Shown: positions 1 through 8,095 of the stretch, piece by piece
Numbering within the stretch: position 1 is the first letter of the stretch
Layout: every line of letters begins with the position of its first letter
Assembly (NCBI RefSeq): GCF_000230975.2
Contig: NC_021172.1
Location: 3,224,001 to 3,288,000 of the forward strand
Length of the DNA: 64,000 nt
Reading direction: 5' to 3'
DNA from: Hyphomicrobium denitrificans 1NES1
GTDB lineage: Bacteria; Pseudomonadota; Alphaproteobacteria; Rhizobiales; Hyphomicrobiaceae
The notes under the pieces: generated by a model
Seen by the model: only the letters and a program-made list of their open reading frames with translations
What the model was told of the DNA's origin: nothing
The model's database searches: none
Program-made: the position numbers and the translations under genes

Positions 1-265
1 TAATGTCTGCACCGGCTGCTGCGAAATCCGCAAGATAGGGATCGGCCGGCGCGATCATCAGGTGCGCGTCGAAGATTTTCTTCGAGGCGCCACGCACGGC
101 CCTGATGACGGGCGCGCCGAACGTGATGTTCGGAACGAAGTGACCATCCATCACGTCGCAATGGATCCAGTCGGCGCCGGCGGCATCGATCGCGCGGATC
201 TCGTCTGCGAGCTTGCCGAAATCGGCTGACAGAATGGATGGTGCGATCAAAACGGGGCGCGTCAC
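1..265 (-). CDS. rpe: Ribulose-phosphate 3-epimerase, N-terminal part
   Basis: Interconverts ribulose 5-phosphate and xylulose 5-phosphate in the cytoplasm. The 88 visible residues carry the family's N-terminal signature: a PSILSADF strand, then [12 protein letters not shown] with the catalytic Asp and metal-binding His, then FDAHLM. The gene runs off the left edge. The start is a GTG at 265 with a GGAAGG Shine-Dalgarno just upstream; no ATG fits. It is the third gene of a leftward run fbp-prk-rpe, 31 bases after prk. Identity is near certain from the motifs; whether it serves a Calvin-type cycle or only the pentose phosphate pathway cannot be read here. Confidence 0.93.
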   Translation of the reverse strand, partial: MTRPVLIAPSILSADFGKLADEIRAIDAAGADWIHCDVMDGHFVPNITFGAPVIRAVRGASKKIFDAHLMIAPADPYLADFAAAGADI

Positions 266-296
266 GGGTAACCTTCCAATCTTCGTTCGGGTCGCG

Positions 297-1172
297 TCAG
301 AGGACGCGGCGGCGGCGCTCGACGAGCTGCAAGATAAGTGGCGTCAGAATGAGCTGCATCGCCAGATCGAGCTTGCTGCCCGGAATGACGATCGAGTTGG
401 CACGCGACATAAAGCTGTCGTGCAGCATCGACAAGAGATAGGCGAAATCAATTCCGCGCGGATCCTTGAAACGAATGATGACCATCGACTCATCGGGCGT
501 CGGAATCCAGCGGGCGATGAACGGGTTTGACGTATCGACCGTCGGGATACGCTGGAAGTTGATGTCCGTCTGCGTGAACTGCGGGCAGATGTACTGCACA
601 TAATCGGGCATGCGGCGCAGGATCGCCTGTGTCACTTCCTCGGTCGTATAGCCGCGTTCCGCACGATCGCGCTGGATCTTCTGAATCCATTCGAGATTGA
701 TGACCGGCACGACGCCGATCCTGAGGTCCGCGTGCCTCGCGACGTCAACGGTTTCCGTTTTGATCGCACCGTGCAGGCCTTCGTAGAGCAGGAGATCCGT
801 ATCGGACTCGATATCGGTCCACGGCGTGAACGTCCCGATGGGAGCGCCTGTCGCGCGCTGCTCATCGATATCGTGAATGTAAAGGCGTGTCCTGCCCTTG
901 CCAGTCTCACCATACGTGTAGAAAAGCTGCTCGAGTTCCTCCAGAAGATTGGCTTCGGCGCCGAAGTGGCTGAAGTTGTGGTTACCGCGCTTGGCTGCGG
1001 CTCTCATGGCCTTTTCCATGTCGCAGCGATCGTAGCGGTGGAATGCATCGCCTTGAACGAACGCGGCCCTGACCTGTTCGCGGCGGAAGATCTGCTCGAA
1101 TGTCTGGCGCACCGACGAGGTACCAGCGCCGGACGATCCGGTGACCGAGATAATGGGATGCTTGATGGACAT
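297..1172 (-). CDS. prk: Phosphoribulokinase
   Basis: ATP-dependent phosphorylation of ribulose 5-phosphate to ribulose 1,5-bisphosphate. The 291-aa length matches the proteobacterial octameric class. A P-loop GSSGAGTS lies at residues 12-19, followed by a conserved D-F-H-R-D/Y block (GDAFHRYDR) and the LLYEGLHGA segment with the catalytic acid. It sits 44 bases after fbp and 31 before rpe, so the three are probably cotranscribed. No RuBisCO is visible in the window. In Methylorubrum extorquens, RuBP made by this enzyme is reported to act as a coactivator of the LysR regulator QscR that controls serine-cycle genes; a similar role here is inference. Confidence 0.95.
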   Translation of the reverse strand: MSIKHPIISVTGSSGAGTSSVRQTFEQIFRREQVRAAFVQGDAFHRYDRCDMEKAMRAAAKRGNHNFSHFGAEANLLEELEQLFYTYGETGKGRTRLYIHDIDEQRATGAPIGTFTPWTDIESDTDLLLYEGLHGAIKTETVDVARHADLRIGVVPVINLEWIQKIQRDRAERGYTTEEVTQAILRRMPDYVQYICPQFTQTDINFQRIPTVDTSNPFIARWIPTPDESMVIIRFKDPRGIDFAYLLSMLHDSFMSRANSIVIPGSKLDLAMQLILTPLILQLVERRRRVL

Positions 1173-1216
1173 CGATGGGGCTCAAACCGTCATTGCACGC
1201 AAATGGATCGTGGCGG

Positions 1217-2260
1217 TCATGGCAGCGCCCGGAACAGGCCGCGGCGGCCGAAAAGGGGCGAACGGTCGACCTTAAATTCCTGGCCACTGTAGATGCGCAT
1301 CACCCGATCGACCTCATAGCGTGAGCCGCAAATCAGCGGCGTTTTTTGATGCAGCGAGGTCGGCACAACGTCGAGCACACGCTCGCGACCCGTCGTTGCT
1401 CTGCCGCCTGCCTGCTCGATCAACCAGCTAAAGGGGTTGGCTTCGTAGATCAATCGAATGCGGCCTTGATGGAAGCCTTTGCGGCGATCGCCGGGATAAA
1501 GATAGATACCGCCGCGCGACAGGATCCGGAAGACGTCAGCGACGGGAGAGCCCGTCCAGCGCATATTGAAATCGTGTCCGCGCGGGCCGTTCGCGCCATT
1601 CTCGCAATCGTGGATATAAATCCGGATCGGATCGTCCCAGTGGCGCGCGTTCGAGGAATTGATGGCGTACTCTGTCGTTTCAGGCGGCATCGAAACGTTA
1701 CGCGATGTCATGCGGAAAGTGTTCGCCTCGCGGTCGAGCGTGAAGATCTGCGTGCCGAGACCGACCGTGAGCACAAGAGCCGTATGCGGTCCATAGACGA
1801 CGAAGCCCGCGGCGAGCTGATGCGAGCCCGGCCGCAAGAATGCGGCTTCCCCACCCGACGTGGGATGACGCGGGAGGATCGAAAATATCGTTCCGAACGA
1901 GACGTTGGCATCGACGTTCGACGACCCGTCGAGCGGGTCGGTTGCAACCAAAAGCGAAGCGTCTGGCTTCAAAGCAATCGGCTGCTGCGATTCTTCCGAG
2001 GCCAATGCAGCGACGGGCGCCGACTTCAGCGCCTCGACAATCATGCCGTTGGTGAGAAGATCGATTTCCTTCTGCTCATCAAACTCACCGGGCCGCGACA
2101 CGATCTTTCCGAACTTGCCACCAAGCTCGCCACGTCCGACGAGTTCAGAAATCCGAATGCTTGTCTCGGCCAAGGCAAGCAGAGTGTCCGCTACGTGCCC
2201 GCGCGTGCGGCCCTCCAGCGTCCAATCCGACAGGTATTCCTTAAGTGTCGCGAAACCCAT
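1217..2260 (-). CDS. fbp: Class I fructose-1,6-bisphosphatase
   Basis: Hydrolyses fructose 1,6-bisphosphate to fructose 6-phosphate, for gluconeogenesis and the sugar-phosphate cycle. The class I signature DPLDGSSNVD is intact, as are SEESQQP-type metal-site residues near residue 95 and the GGIYLYPGDRR segment near residue 260. The reading frame extends upstream to an ATG at 2284, but the ATG at 2260 has a GGAG a few bases upstream and gives a normal 347-aa protein, so I prefer it. First gene of the leftward fbp-prk-rpe run. A 19-base perfect palindrome lies about 165 bases upstream. Confidence 0.93.
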   Translation of the reverse strand: MGFATLKEYLSDWTLEGRTRGHVADTLLALAETSIRISELVGRGELGGKFGKIVSRPGEFDEQKEIDLLTNGMIVEALKSAPVAALASEESQQPIALKPDASLLVATDPLDGSSNVDANVSFGTIFSILPRHPTSGGEAAFLRPGSHQLAAGFVVYGPHTALVLTVGLGTQIFTLDREANTFRMTSRNVSMPPETTEYAINSSNARHWDDPIRIYIHDCENGANGPRGHDFNMRWTGSPVADVFRILSRGGIYLYPGDRRKGFHQGRIRLIYEANPFSWLIEQAGGRATTGRERVLDVVPTSLHQKTPLICGSRYEVDRVMRIYSGQEFKVDRSPLFGRRGLFRALP

Positions 2261-2424
2261 CGCACTCCATCCAGTACGCACCATCGACCGCAGCGCCCTG
2301 TCTATCTAATCCTACTTGGATCGGAGAAGCGAGGGATGAGGCTCGCATTCGGCGTGCATAGACAAGTGCGTTTAGATTTTTGCTGGGCTGCAATATAGGG
2401 GGCGAATTGACCGCGTGACGCCGT

Positions 2425-2443
2425 ATCAACCGCGGCGGTTGAT
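2425..2443. promoter_or_regulatory. 19-base palindrome upstream of fbp-prk-rpe
   Basis: ATCAACCGCGGCGGTTGAT is a perfect inverted repeat of 9+9 bases around one central base. It lies between the end of the Anbu gene (2512) and the start of fbp (2260). There is no T-tract on either strand, so it looks more like a protein-binding operator than an intrinsic terminator. The binding protein is unknown, and a hairpin role after the Anbu gene remains possible. Confidence 0.4.
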
Positions 2444-2511
2444 GCCGTTGTAAACGTTAGTTAATCGTTTGAGTCCCGCGACGCTAGAACGACCCTGGGA
2501 CGGAGCGGCTG

Positions 2512-3243
2512 CTAAACCTTAAACTCGTCGATCGTCGTAACCGCCTGTCTCAGCGCTTCCGACCAGGCGCTCGAAAGCTTGCGGAAATACGCATCATCCG
2601 GGCCGATACGGATCTCACGCGTTATATCGAGCGCGTCGCGCTCGTAGACGACGAGATCGATCGGCATGCCGACGGAAAGATTGGAGCGGAGCGTCGAGTC
2701 AAACGAGAGCAAAACCAGCTTCGCGGCTTCTCCGAGGCGCATATCGGCGCGCGCGACGCGGTCGAGGATCGGCTTGCCGTACTTGTGCTCGCCGATCTGA
2801 AAGAAAGGCGTGTCGTCGGCGGCCTCAATGAAGTTTCCTTCCGGATAGACCTGAAAAAGGCGTGGTTTCTCGGCTCCGATCTGGCCGCCGAATATGAAAT
2901 GCGTGTTGAAGCCTACCCGCGCCGCCTCGAGCGCGGCACCGTCGATGCGGCGGGCTTCGCGTATCGCATCGCCGACGACGCGAGCCGCACGATACATATT
3001 TGCCGCGTTGTAGAGATTCGGCGTGTCCACTTCATCGTCGCCCAATCTTTCGTTCAGCAGGCTGACGACGGTTTGAGTCACCGCGAGATTGCCCGCACTC
3101 ATCAAAACGAAGACACGGTTGCCGGGTTTCCGCCATATCTGCAACTTGCGATATTGAGCAATGTTATCGAGACCGGCATTCGTGCGCGTATCGGCGGCAA
3201 GCACCAAGCCCCGCTCAAGACGGAGCGCTACGGCATACGTCAT
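2512..3243 (-). CDS. Anbu-type proteasome-like peptidase
   Basis: Ntn-hydrolase of the ancestral beta-subunit (Anbu, COG3484) family. The N-terminus MTYAVALRLERGLVLAADTRTN places a threonine at position 2 as nucleophile once Met is removed, and carries the family's LAADTRTNAG block; the conserved Lys follows at KLQIW. The 243-aa length is typical. Anbu proteins assemble into open helical or ring arrays, and the substrate is unknown. In many bacteria the gene is clustered with a transglutaminase-like protein, an alpha-E protein and a circularly permuted ATP-grasp protein; none of those is present on either side here. The start has a GGAGACG upstream. HslV is excluded by the N-terminal motif and length. 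Confidence 0.9.
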   Translation of the reverse strand: MTYAVALRLERGLVLAADTRTNAGLDNIAQYRKLQIWRKPGNRVFVLMSAGNLAVTQTVVSLLNERLGDDEVDTPNLYNAANMYRAARVVGDAIREARRIDGAALEAARVGFNTHFIFGGQIGAEKPRLFQVYPEGNFIEAADDTPFFQIGEHKYGKPILDRVARADMRLGEAAKLVLLSFDSTLRSNLSVGMPIDLVVYERDALDITREIRIGPDDAYFRKLSSAWSEALRQAVTTIDEFKV

Positions 3244-3578
3244 TCATCGTCTCCGTTCGGCAGCTACTGCTGATCTGCTGCTGAACTTCGACGACCACGT
3301 CAAGCGTTTCGTCGGCGATTCCGTGACGCATGCCCCGAATTGAGGTCGCATTGGACGCCGAGCCATCTGATGATTGCGCAGCCAAAGCCGTCCATTTCGT
3401 CGAATGCCGCGAGGGCCGCCGACCTCCTCCCGAGAGCTTCTTCGTGCGTCTCGCAAAGGACGGGCCAATTTGAAAAATGCCGCGAAAACTGCGTGAATAC
3501 AGTCTTCGCGGCACCAGAGTGCTATGCGCAAAATGCCGTGTTCTTACTTCACCGGCGGCGTTGCCGCCGACGCAAAAC
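3244..3578. other. Intergenic region between ftfL and the Anbu gene
   Basis: 335 bases. The right half holds the ftfL terminator (3471-3513). The left half must hold the 5' region of the Anbu gene. One leftward frame (about 3313-3520) has a protein-like residue run but no plausible start, and it overlaps the terminator, so I do not call it a gene. Confidence 0.5.
3471..3513 (-). terminator. Intrinsic terminator of ftfL
   Basis: On the minus strand, a 9-bp outer stem (TGCCGCGAA with TTCGCGGCA) encloses a 4-bp inner stem (ACTG with CAGT). It is followed directly by TTTTTCA. It starts about 65 bases beyond the ftfL stop codon, the expected place for a Rho-independent terminator. Confidence 0.85.
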
Positions 3579-5255
3579 CTAGAACAGACCCTGGATCTGA
3601 CCTTTGTCGTCAAGGCGGATCGAGTTCGCGGCCGGAACGCTTGGCAAGCCCGGCATGGTCATGATCTCGCCGGTCACGACGACGATGAACTCGGCGCCGG
3701 CCGAGAGGCGTAATTCGCGGATCGGCACGACGTGGCCGGTCGGCGCGCCGCGCTTCCCCGGGTCGGTCGAGAACGAGTACTGGGTCTTGGCCATGCACAC
3801 CGGGAAATGGCCGAAGCCGCCGGCTTCGAAGTCCTTGAACTGCGTCTCGACGCTGGCGTCGCAGGCGATGTCGGCGGCGCGATAGATTTCCTGGGCGATG
3901 GTTTTCACCTTGTCGCGCAGCTTCATCTCGACCGGGTAGAGCGGCTTGAAGCTCGCCTTGCCCTCGTCGATGACCTTGACGACGTGGTGGGCGAGGGCTT
4001 CCGTGCCCTTGCCGCCGTCGGACCAGTGCGTGCACGAGAACGCCCGCGTGCCCATGCTTTCCGCCGCCTTCTGAACCTCGGCGATTTCGGCATCGGTGTC
4101 GGCGATGAACTTGTTCACCGCGACGACCGCCGGGACGCCGAACTTGTTGACGTTCTCGATGTGGCGCTTGAGGTTCTCGCAGCCCTTGATGACGGCTTCG
4201 ACGTTCTCGGCCTTCAGGTTGTCCTTGGCGACGCCGCCGTGCATCTTGAGCGCGCGGACGGTCGCGACGATGACGACGACCGACGGGGCGATGCCGGCCT
4301 TGCGGCACTTGATGTCGAAGAACTTCTCGGCGCCGAGGTCGGCGCCGAATCCGGCTTCGGTCACCACGTAATCGGCGAGCTTCAGGGCCGTCGTCGTGGC
4401 CAGCACCGAGTTGCAGCCGTGCGCGATGTTGGCGAACGGACCGCCGTGAATGAAGACAGGGTTGTTTTCGAGCGTCTGCACGAGGTTCGGCTGCAGCGCG
4501 TCCTTCAGGAGCACCGTCATGGCGCCGTCGGCCTTGAGGTCGCGGGCGCGGATCGGCTTCTTGTCGCGCGTGTAGGCGACGATGATGTTGCCGAGACGCT
4601 CTTCGAGGTCCTTCAGGTTCTTGGCGAGGCAGAAGACGGCCATCACCTCGGAGGCGACGGTGATGTCGAAGCCGCTCTCGCGCGGGTAGCCGTTGGCGAC
4701 GCCGCCGAGCGAATTGACGATCTGGCGCAGCGCGCGGTCGTTGACGTCGAGGACGCGCTTCCAGGCGACGCGGCGTTGGTCGATGCCAAGGGCGTTGCCC
4801 CAGTAGATGTGGTTGTCGATCATCGCGGCGAGCAGATTGTTGGCGGCGGTGATGGCGTGGAAGTCGCCGGTGAAATGCAGGTTGATGTCTTCCATCGGCA
4901 CGACCTGGGCGTAACCGCCGCCGGCGGCGCCGCCCTTCATGCCGAAGCACGGCCCGAGCGAGGGTTCGCGCAGCGCCATGATCGCCTTCTTGCCGATGCG
5001 ATTGAGGCCGTCGCCGAGACCGACCGTCGTCGTCGTCTTGCCCTCACCCGCAGGCGTCGGGCTGATCGCCGTCACCAGGATCAGATTGCCGTTCTTATTG
5101 GCCTGAATTTGATCGATGTAATCGAAGGAGACTTTGGCCTTTGTCCAGCCGTACGGGATAAGCGCGTTCGTCGGTATGCCGATTTTGGCTGCAATATCAA
5201 CAATCGGCCTTGTTTTGGCTTCGCGCGCAATTTCAATGTCGGTCTTGACGGACAC
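3579..5255 (-). CDS. ftfL: Formate-tetrahydrofolate ligase
   Basis: Joins formate to tetrahydrofolate with ATP, giving 10-formyl-H4F. In serine-cycle methylotrophs this is the entry of C1 units into assimilation. The P-loop-like [13 protein letters not shown] lies near residue 65 and [18 protein letters not shown] near residue 95, both diagnostic. With the GTG start at 5255 the protein is 558 aa, normal for the family. A TTG 15 bases upstream would keep the frame open, but it lies next to the GGAGGAAG ribosome-binding site, so it is rejected. The gene stands alone, with its own terminator, about 14 kb from the serine-cycle operon. Two near-identical 12-mers precede the ribosome-binding site. 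Confidence 0.97.
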   Translation of the reverse strand: MSVKTDIEIAREAKTRPIVDIAAKIGIPTNALIPYGWTKAKVSFDYIDQIQANKNGNLILVTAISPTPAGEGKTTTTVGLGDGLNRIGKKAIMALREPSLGPCFGMKGGAAGGGYAQVVPMEDINLHFTGDFHAITAANNLLAAMIDNHIYWGNALGIDQRRVAWKRVLDVNDRALRQIVNSLGGVANGYPRESGFDITVASEVMAVFCLAKNLKDLEERLGNIIVAYTRDKKPIRARDLKADGAMTVLLKDALQPNLVQTLENNPVFIHGGPFANIAHGCNSVLATTTALKLADYVVTEAGFGADLGAEKFFDIKCRKAGIAPSVVVIVATVRALKMHGGVAKDNLKAENVEAVIKGCENLKRHIENVNKFGVPAVVAVNKFIADTDAEIAEVQKAAESMGTRAFSCTHWSDGGKGTEALAHHVVKVIDEGKASFKPLYPVEMKLRDKVKTIAQEIYRAADIACDASVETQFKDFEAGGFGHFPVCMAKTQYSFSTDPGKRGAPTGHVVPIRELRLSAGAEFIVVVTGEIMTMPGLPSVPAANSIRLDDKGQIQGLF

Positions 5256-5270
5256 AGGCACTTCCTCCAA

Positions 5271-5298
5271 GGAACTAATATTTCGTGGAACTAATGTT
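5271..5298 (-). repeat. Direct repeat in the ftfL leader
   Basis: GGAACTAATATT (5271-5282) and GGAACTAATGTT (5287-5298) on the plus strand are 11/12 identical, spaced 16 bases start to start. They sit immediately upstream of the ftfL ribosome-binding site. Read on the mRNA strand they are AAYATTAGTTCC twice. Function unknown; candidates are a regulator site or a leader RNA element. Confidence 0.5.
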
Positions 5299-5549
5299 CA
5301 CTAGCCCGAGGTTGATTTGCGGGCGGCGGATATTGGACTCTGGCGTGCATCGCGCCAAGCACCTGCGTCCAAAAATCCGATGTAGCTCATTGGCTATTAG
5401 ATGACGGCATCGGCAACGACGTGCTCGCGTCGCCAGCACAAAGACGTACAGCAGAGGCGGCGCCGTACGCCGAATGAGTCTTAAAGCAACATGCTAAGCT
5501 GCGGGCTGGGAGAACCCAGCGCGACTTTAGCATCCGGATTATTCTCACC

Positions 5550-6032
5550 TTATGAGGACGATCCGCACTCCATGTTTGCGGGAATGGCGTTCTTGATCTC
5601 GTCGGCAGTCATATCTCTTACGTGCGTCGCGATCGACCAGCGATGGCCGAATGGGTCTTCCACCTGGCCATAGCGATCGCCCCAAAACGCATCCGAAACC
5701 GGCATCACCAGCTTGGCGCCCACCTCGACGGCGTGCTGCACAAAGCTGTCGGCATCTTCCACGTAGAGATGCAACGTAACCGGCGTTCCATTCAGAGACT
5801 TCGGGCCGAACGAACGCCATTGCGGGGATTCTTCGGCGAGCATGATGCGCGAATTCCCTATCTGCAGACATGCGTGCATGATCGTTCCATCGGGGGCGGG
5901 AAGGCGGATCAATTCCGTTGCGCCGAACGCATTCTTATAAAATTCGATAGCTTCTGCCGCGCCCGCGCAGATGAGATGCGGCGTTACCGTGCTCATGCCT
6001 TCCGGTATCGGTTTGACGTTCGAATTGGTCAT
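5550..6032 (-). CDS. VOC-superfamily protein, PhnB-like
   Basis: A 160-aa single-domain glyoxalase/bleomycin-resistance fold protein. It has the PhnB-like layout: TPHLICAGAAEAIEFYKNAFGA at residues 17-38, HACLQIGNSRIMLAEE in the middle, then the second beta-alpha-beta module and the GDRYGQVEDPFGHRWSIATH end. The closing ending resembles PhnB/YdcC proteins of unknown substrate rather than lactoylglutathione lyase. Isolated gene; substrate cannot be assigned. Confidence 0.85.
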   Translation of the reverse strand: MTNSNVKPIPEGMSTVTPHLICAGAAEAIEFYKNAFGATELIRLPAPDGTIMHACLQIGNSRIMLAEESPQWRSFGPKSLNGTPVTLHLYVEDADSFVQHAVEVGAKLVMPVSDAFWGDRYGQVEDPFGHRWSIATHVRDMTADEIKNAIPANMECGSSS

Positions 6033-6248
6033 GATTCAGGCTCTCCTGCCTACGGCGTCAGCGCTATCGAGAGCGCGCAAACATCCGCTCTCTATCCAAA
6101 ACGCGCGACGAAGCGGATTTCCGACACGCGGTTGAAAAATTGTTCGGCGGGCGGAAGACGTCATGGCCGTGTCAGCCAACCTCTCTTGACTGAGATCGCG
6201 GAGACTGGTTGCCTTTCTCAGGGCGGGTGCGGAAGGACGACAGGGAAA

Positions 6249-6383
6249 TATACTCATGGCGCAGCTAAATCTTCGGCGCAGAGCCGAGGACGATCCCGCA
6301 ACGATTGCAATCGCCACTGCTGGTGGAAGTAATCCTGCGAAGCGGGCGAAATCGAAGGCAGCGCTCAAAGTGCTGCTTTTTTT
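6249..6383 (+). ncRNA. Candidate small RNA with its own terminator
   Basis: The interval has a TATACT -10-like element (6249-6254), then consecutive hairpins: 6270-6277 with 6283-6290 (8 bp), 6314-6317 with 6323-6326 (4 bp), 6334-6338 with 6342-6346 (5 bp). It ends with an intrinsic terminator at 6358-6383. No rightward gene lies upstream, so the terminator needs a transcript that starts locally. The predicted RNA is about 120 nt. No convincing -35 was found. A 65-codon ORF starting at 6256 overlaps, but the terminator lies inside it. Class unknown. Confidence 0.5.
6358..6383 (+). terminator. Intrinsic terminator, rightward
   Basis: Stem GCAGCGC (6358-6364) pairs with GTGCTGC (6370-6376), with one G-U pair and loop TCAAA. 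Seven T follow at 6377-6383. Both flanking genes are on the minus strand, so this serves the candidate small RNA. Confidence 0.75.
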
Positions 6384-6407
6384 CACTTTATCATTTGGAA
6401 GCAATTG

Positions 6408-7196
6408 TCAGCCGACGACGCGAACGACGAGCACTGTCGCGTTATCCTGGTAGGGCTCACGCATGGACTCCACGGCGCGGATGAGAGCCTTTGCGACTGC
6501 CGCGGCTCCGTCACCGGCATATCCTCGAATGACACGCGCAATCTCATTCTGATCGAGCGTCGCAATGCCGTCGCTCGCAAGCACGACGTAGTCGCCCGCT
6601 TCTAGCTCCAGCGGCCGCTGCGAGACATCGAGCAAGTCGATATCTTCTCCTGTCACGGCCGAGCGCAGCATGTGCCGGCGCGGGTCACGGCGCGCTTCGA
6701 GTTCCGTCAGCTTGCCTTCGGCGACCATGCGGTCGAGTTCAGGCGCCAGAGAGTGATCTTCATTCAGGAGGGCGATTTCTCCGCGCCGGAAAAGGAACAA
6801 CGGGCTGTCGCCGACGCTGACCCATTCGATGCCGTTTGGTCCGAATGCGGTGCCGACAAGCGTCGAGCCCATGCCTGCGAGCAGCGGGTTCGCGGAAATC
6901 TTGGCGGCGAGCGCGCCGTTGGCTGCCTTCAGCGCCGCAATCAGGCGATCGACGGGAGACCCCGTATGATCGCCGACCGCTGCCAGAAATTCCTCGCATA
7001 CGGTCCGGCTCGCGAGGGCACCTCCCGTGTGGCCGCCCATGCCGTCGGCGAGGACCGCAAATCCCGCGGCGTCGTACATGGGACCGTCGCTCGACAACGA
7101 AACGGGTTCGCCGCCCTCGGGGCGGAAGGCAGCGGAGTCTTCCTGATAATCGCGGGCTCCGCGCGTCGCGGCGACAGCATGCTCGAACGGCGGCAT
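6408..7196 (-). CDS. PP2C-family protein phosphatase
   Basis: Metal-dependent Ser/Thr phosphatase, cytoplasmic. The motifs are in order: RGARDYQEDS with the first metal Asp, AVLADGMGGHTGG, VSVGDSPLFLFR, VLASDGIATL and a C-terminal YQDNATVLVVRV with the last metal Asp. The start at 7196 (MPPFEHAV) lies just beyond the stop of the upstream FHA gene. A longer frame to 7238 would overlap that gene. It is the last gene of a leftward FHA-FHA-PP2C run opposite a Ser/Thr kinase, so it is probably that kinase's antagonist (inference from context). Confidence 0.92.
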   Translation of the reverse strand: MPPFEHAVAATRGARDYQEDSAAFRPEGGEPVSLSSDGPMYDAAGFAVLADGMGGHTGGALASRTVCEEFLAAVGDHTGSPVDRLIAALKAANGALAAKISANPLLAGMGSTLVGTAFGPNGIEWVSVGDSPLFLFRRGEIALLNEDHSLAPELDRMVAEGKLTELEARRDPRRHMLRSAVTGEDIDLLDVSQRPLELEAGDYVVLASDGIATLDQNEIARVIRGYAGDGAAAVAKALIRAVESMREPYQDNATVLVVRVVG

Positions 7197-7203
7197 TCGA
7201 TCC

Positions 7204-7992
7204 TTAAGCTTCGGAAATCTCGGACCAGTCGAATTCACTTCCGCAGAACGGCAGGAATGCGACCTGCGTGCGCCCGAAGGTGATGACGTCCATTGGCTGC
7301 AATGGCACGGGGCCGGCCGGTCGCTTGTCGTTCACGGACACGACATTGGTCTTAGCAAGGTTTGGAACAAAGAGGAAAGACCGATCGCTCGAATCGTAGC
7401 GCAAATAGGCCTGCGCCTCGTTGGAAATGGCGTCGTCGCCGAAATCCAAGGGGATGCGGTTTTCCTTCGAGCGCCCGACCGTGTTGTTGCCCTCGAAGAT
7501 TGGCCGATAGGAGCCGAGGCCGGGGCCGCCGACGACGATCAGGAAGCCAACGACCGGATCGCGCTCGAAAACGCCCCGCTCGATCTGCTGGCGGCCGCGA
7601 ACGAGCACCGTGCGTGCGGGAGCCTCCTCGGGTTCCAACTCGATCTTTTTTACCCGGCTTTCGGCGCGGACGACGCGCGTCGTCGGTGGAACGTCGGCGT
7701 CTTTCGCGGCGGCTATGGCTTCCGGCACTAACGGTTTCAGCTCAGGCGCCGTGCGCGCCAACCGTGCTGCTTCTTCCGCGCTCAAGCTCTGCGGCTTCGG
7801 CGGCAACGGCGGAGGAGCCTTCTCGTCCGCTCCGGGTTTCGCGGCAGACGCGGGCTTCGGAGGCGGCGTCATGTCGATCGGGGCATCGTCGCGGCCGGCG
7901 GCCATCAAAGCATCACGCAGGGAGCCTAAGAATTTGTGTGCTTTCGCAGCTTTCGCTTCGTGGCCGGCTGTCGTTTCGCCCTCTATCGTCAT
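7204..7992 (-). CDS. FHA-domain protein, cytoplasmic
   Basis: 262 aa. The N-terminal half is low-complexity (Pro/Ala/Lys-rich, about residues 20-130). The C-terminal half is a forkhead-associated domain starting near residue 155 with FLIVVGGPGLGSYRPIF and NTVGRSKENRIPL. The second phosphothreonine-contact block reads ISNEAQAYLRYD; the usual SxxH is altered to SNEAQ, so phosphopeptide binding may be weak or changed. The start has GAGGAG upstream. The stop lies 7 bases before the PP2C start, so the two are cotranscribed. Likely adaptor for phosphorylated partners of the adjacent kinase. Confidence 0.85.
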   Translation of the reverse strand: MTIEGETTAGHEAKAAKAHKFLGSLRDALMAAGRDDAPIDMTPPPKPASAAKPGADEKAPPPLPPKPQSLSAEEAARLARTAPELKPLVPEAIAAAKDADVPPTTRVVRAESRVKKIELEPEEAPARTVLVRGRQQIERGVFERDPVVGFLIVVGGPGLGSYRPIFEGNNTVGRSKENRIPLDFGDDAISNEAQAYLRYDSSDRSFLFVPNLAKTNVVSVNDKRPAGPVPLQPMDVITFGRTQVAFLPFCGSEFDWSEISEA

Positions 7993-8095
7993 GCTTCAAT
8001 CTCCTCATGGTTTGCCAAGCACGGCAACGTCCGTGCCGCTAAATTCGTGGATCAACGCATGAACTGAAAACTTAGGAAGGTTCCGAAACCACCGC

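Noticed and set aside
2512..3243. HslV protease
   Set aside because: The N-terminal TYAVALRLERGLVLAADTRT pattern and 243-aa length match Anbu; HslV is about 175 aa and is paired with HslU, absent here.
3313..3520. Protein-like leftward frame between ftfL and the Anbu gene
   Set aside because: No start codon or ribosome-binding site is suitable, and it runs through the ftfL terminator hairpin. A gene remnant is possible but not supportable.
3732..5294. A 520-codon plus-strand frame and a 446-codon second minus-strand frame over ftfL
   Set aside because: Both are shadows of the formate-tetrahydrofolate ligase gene; composition is skewed to Arg/Ala/Asp and no motif is present.
6036..6404. 122-codon leftward ORF between the PP2C and PhnB-like genes
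   Set aside because: Unusual composition, no ribosome-binding site, no motif; it lies antisense to the candidate small RNA and its terminator.
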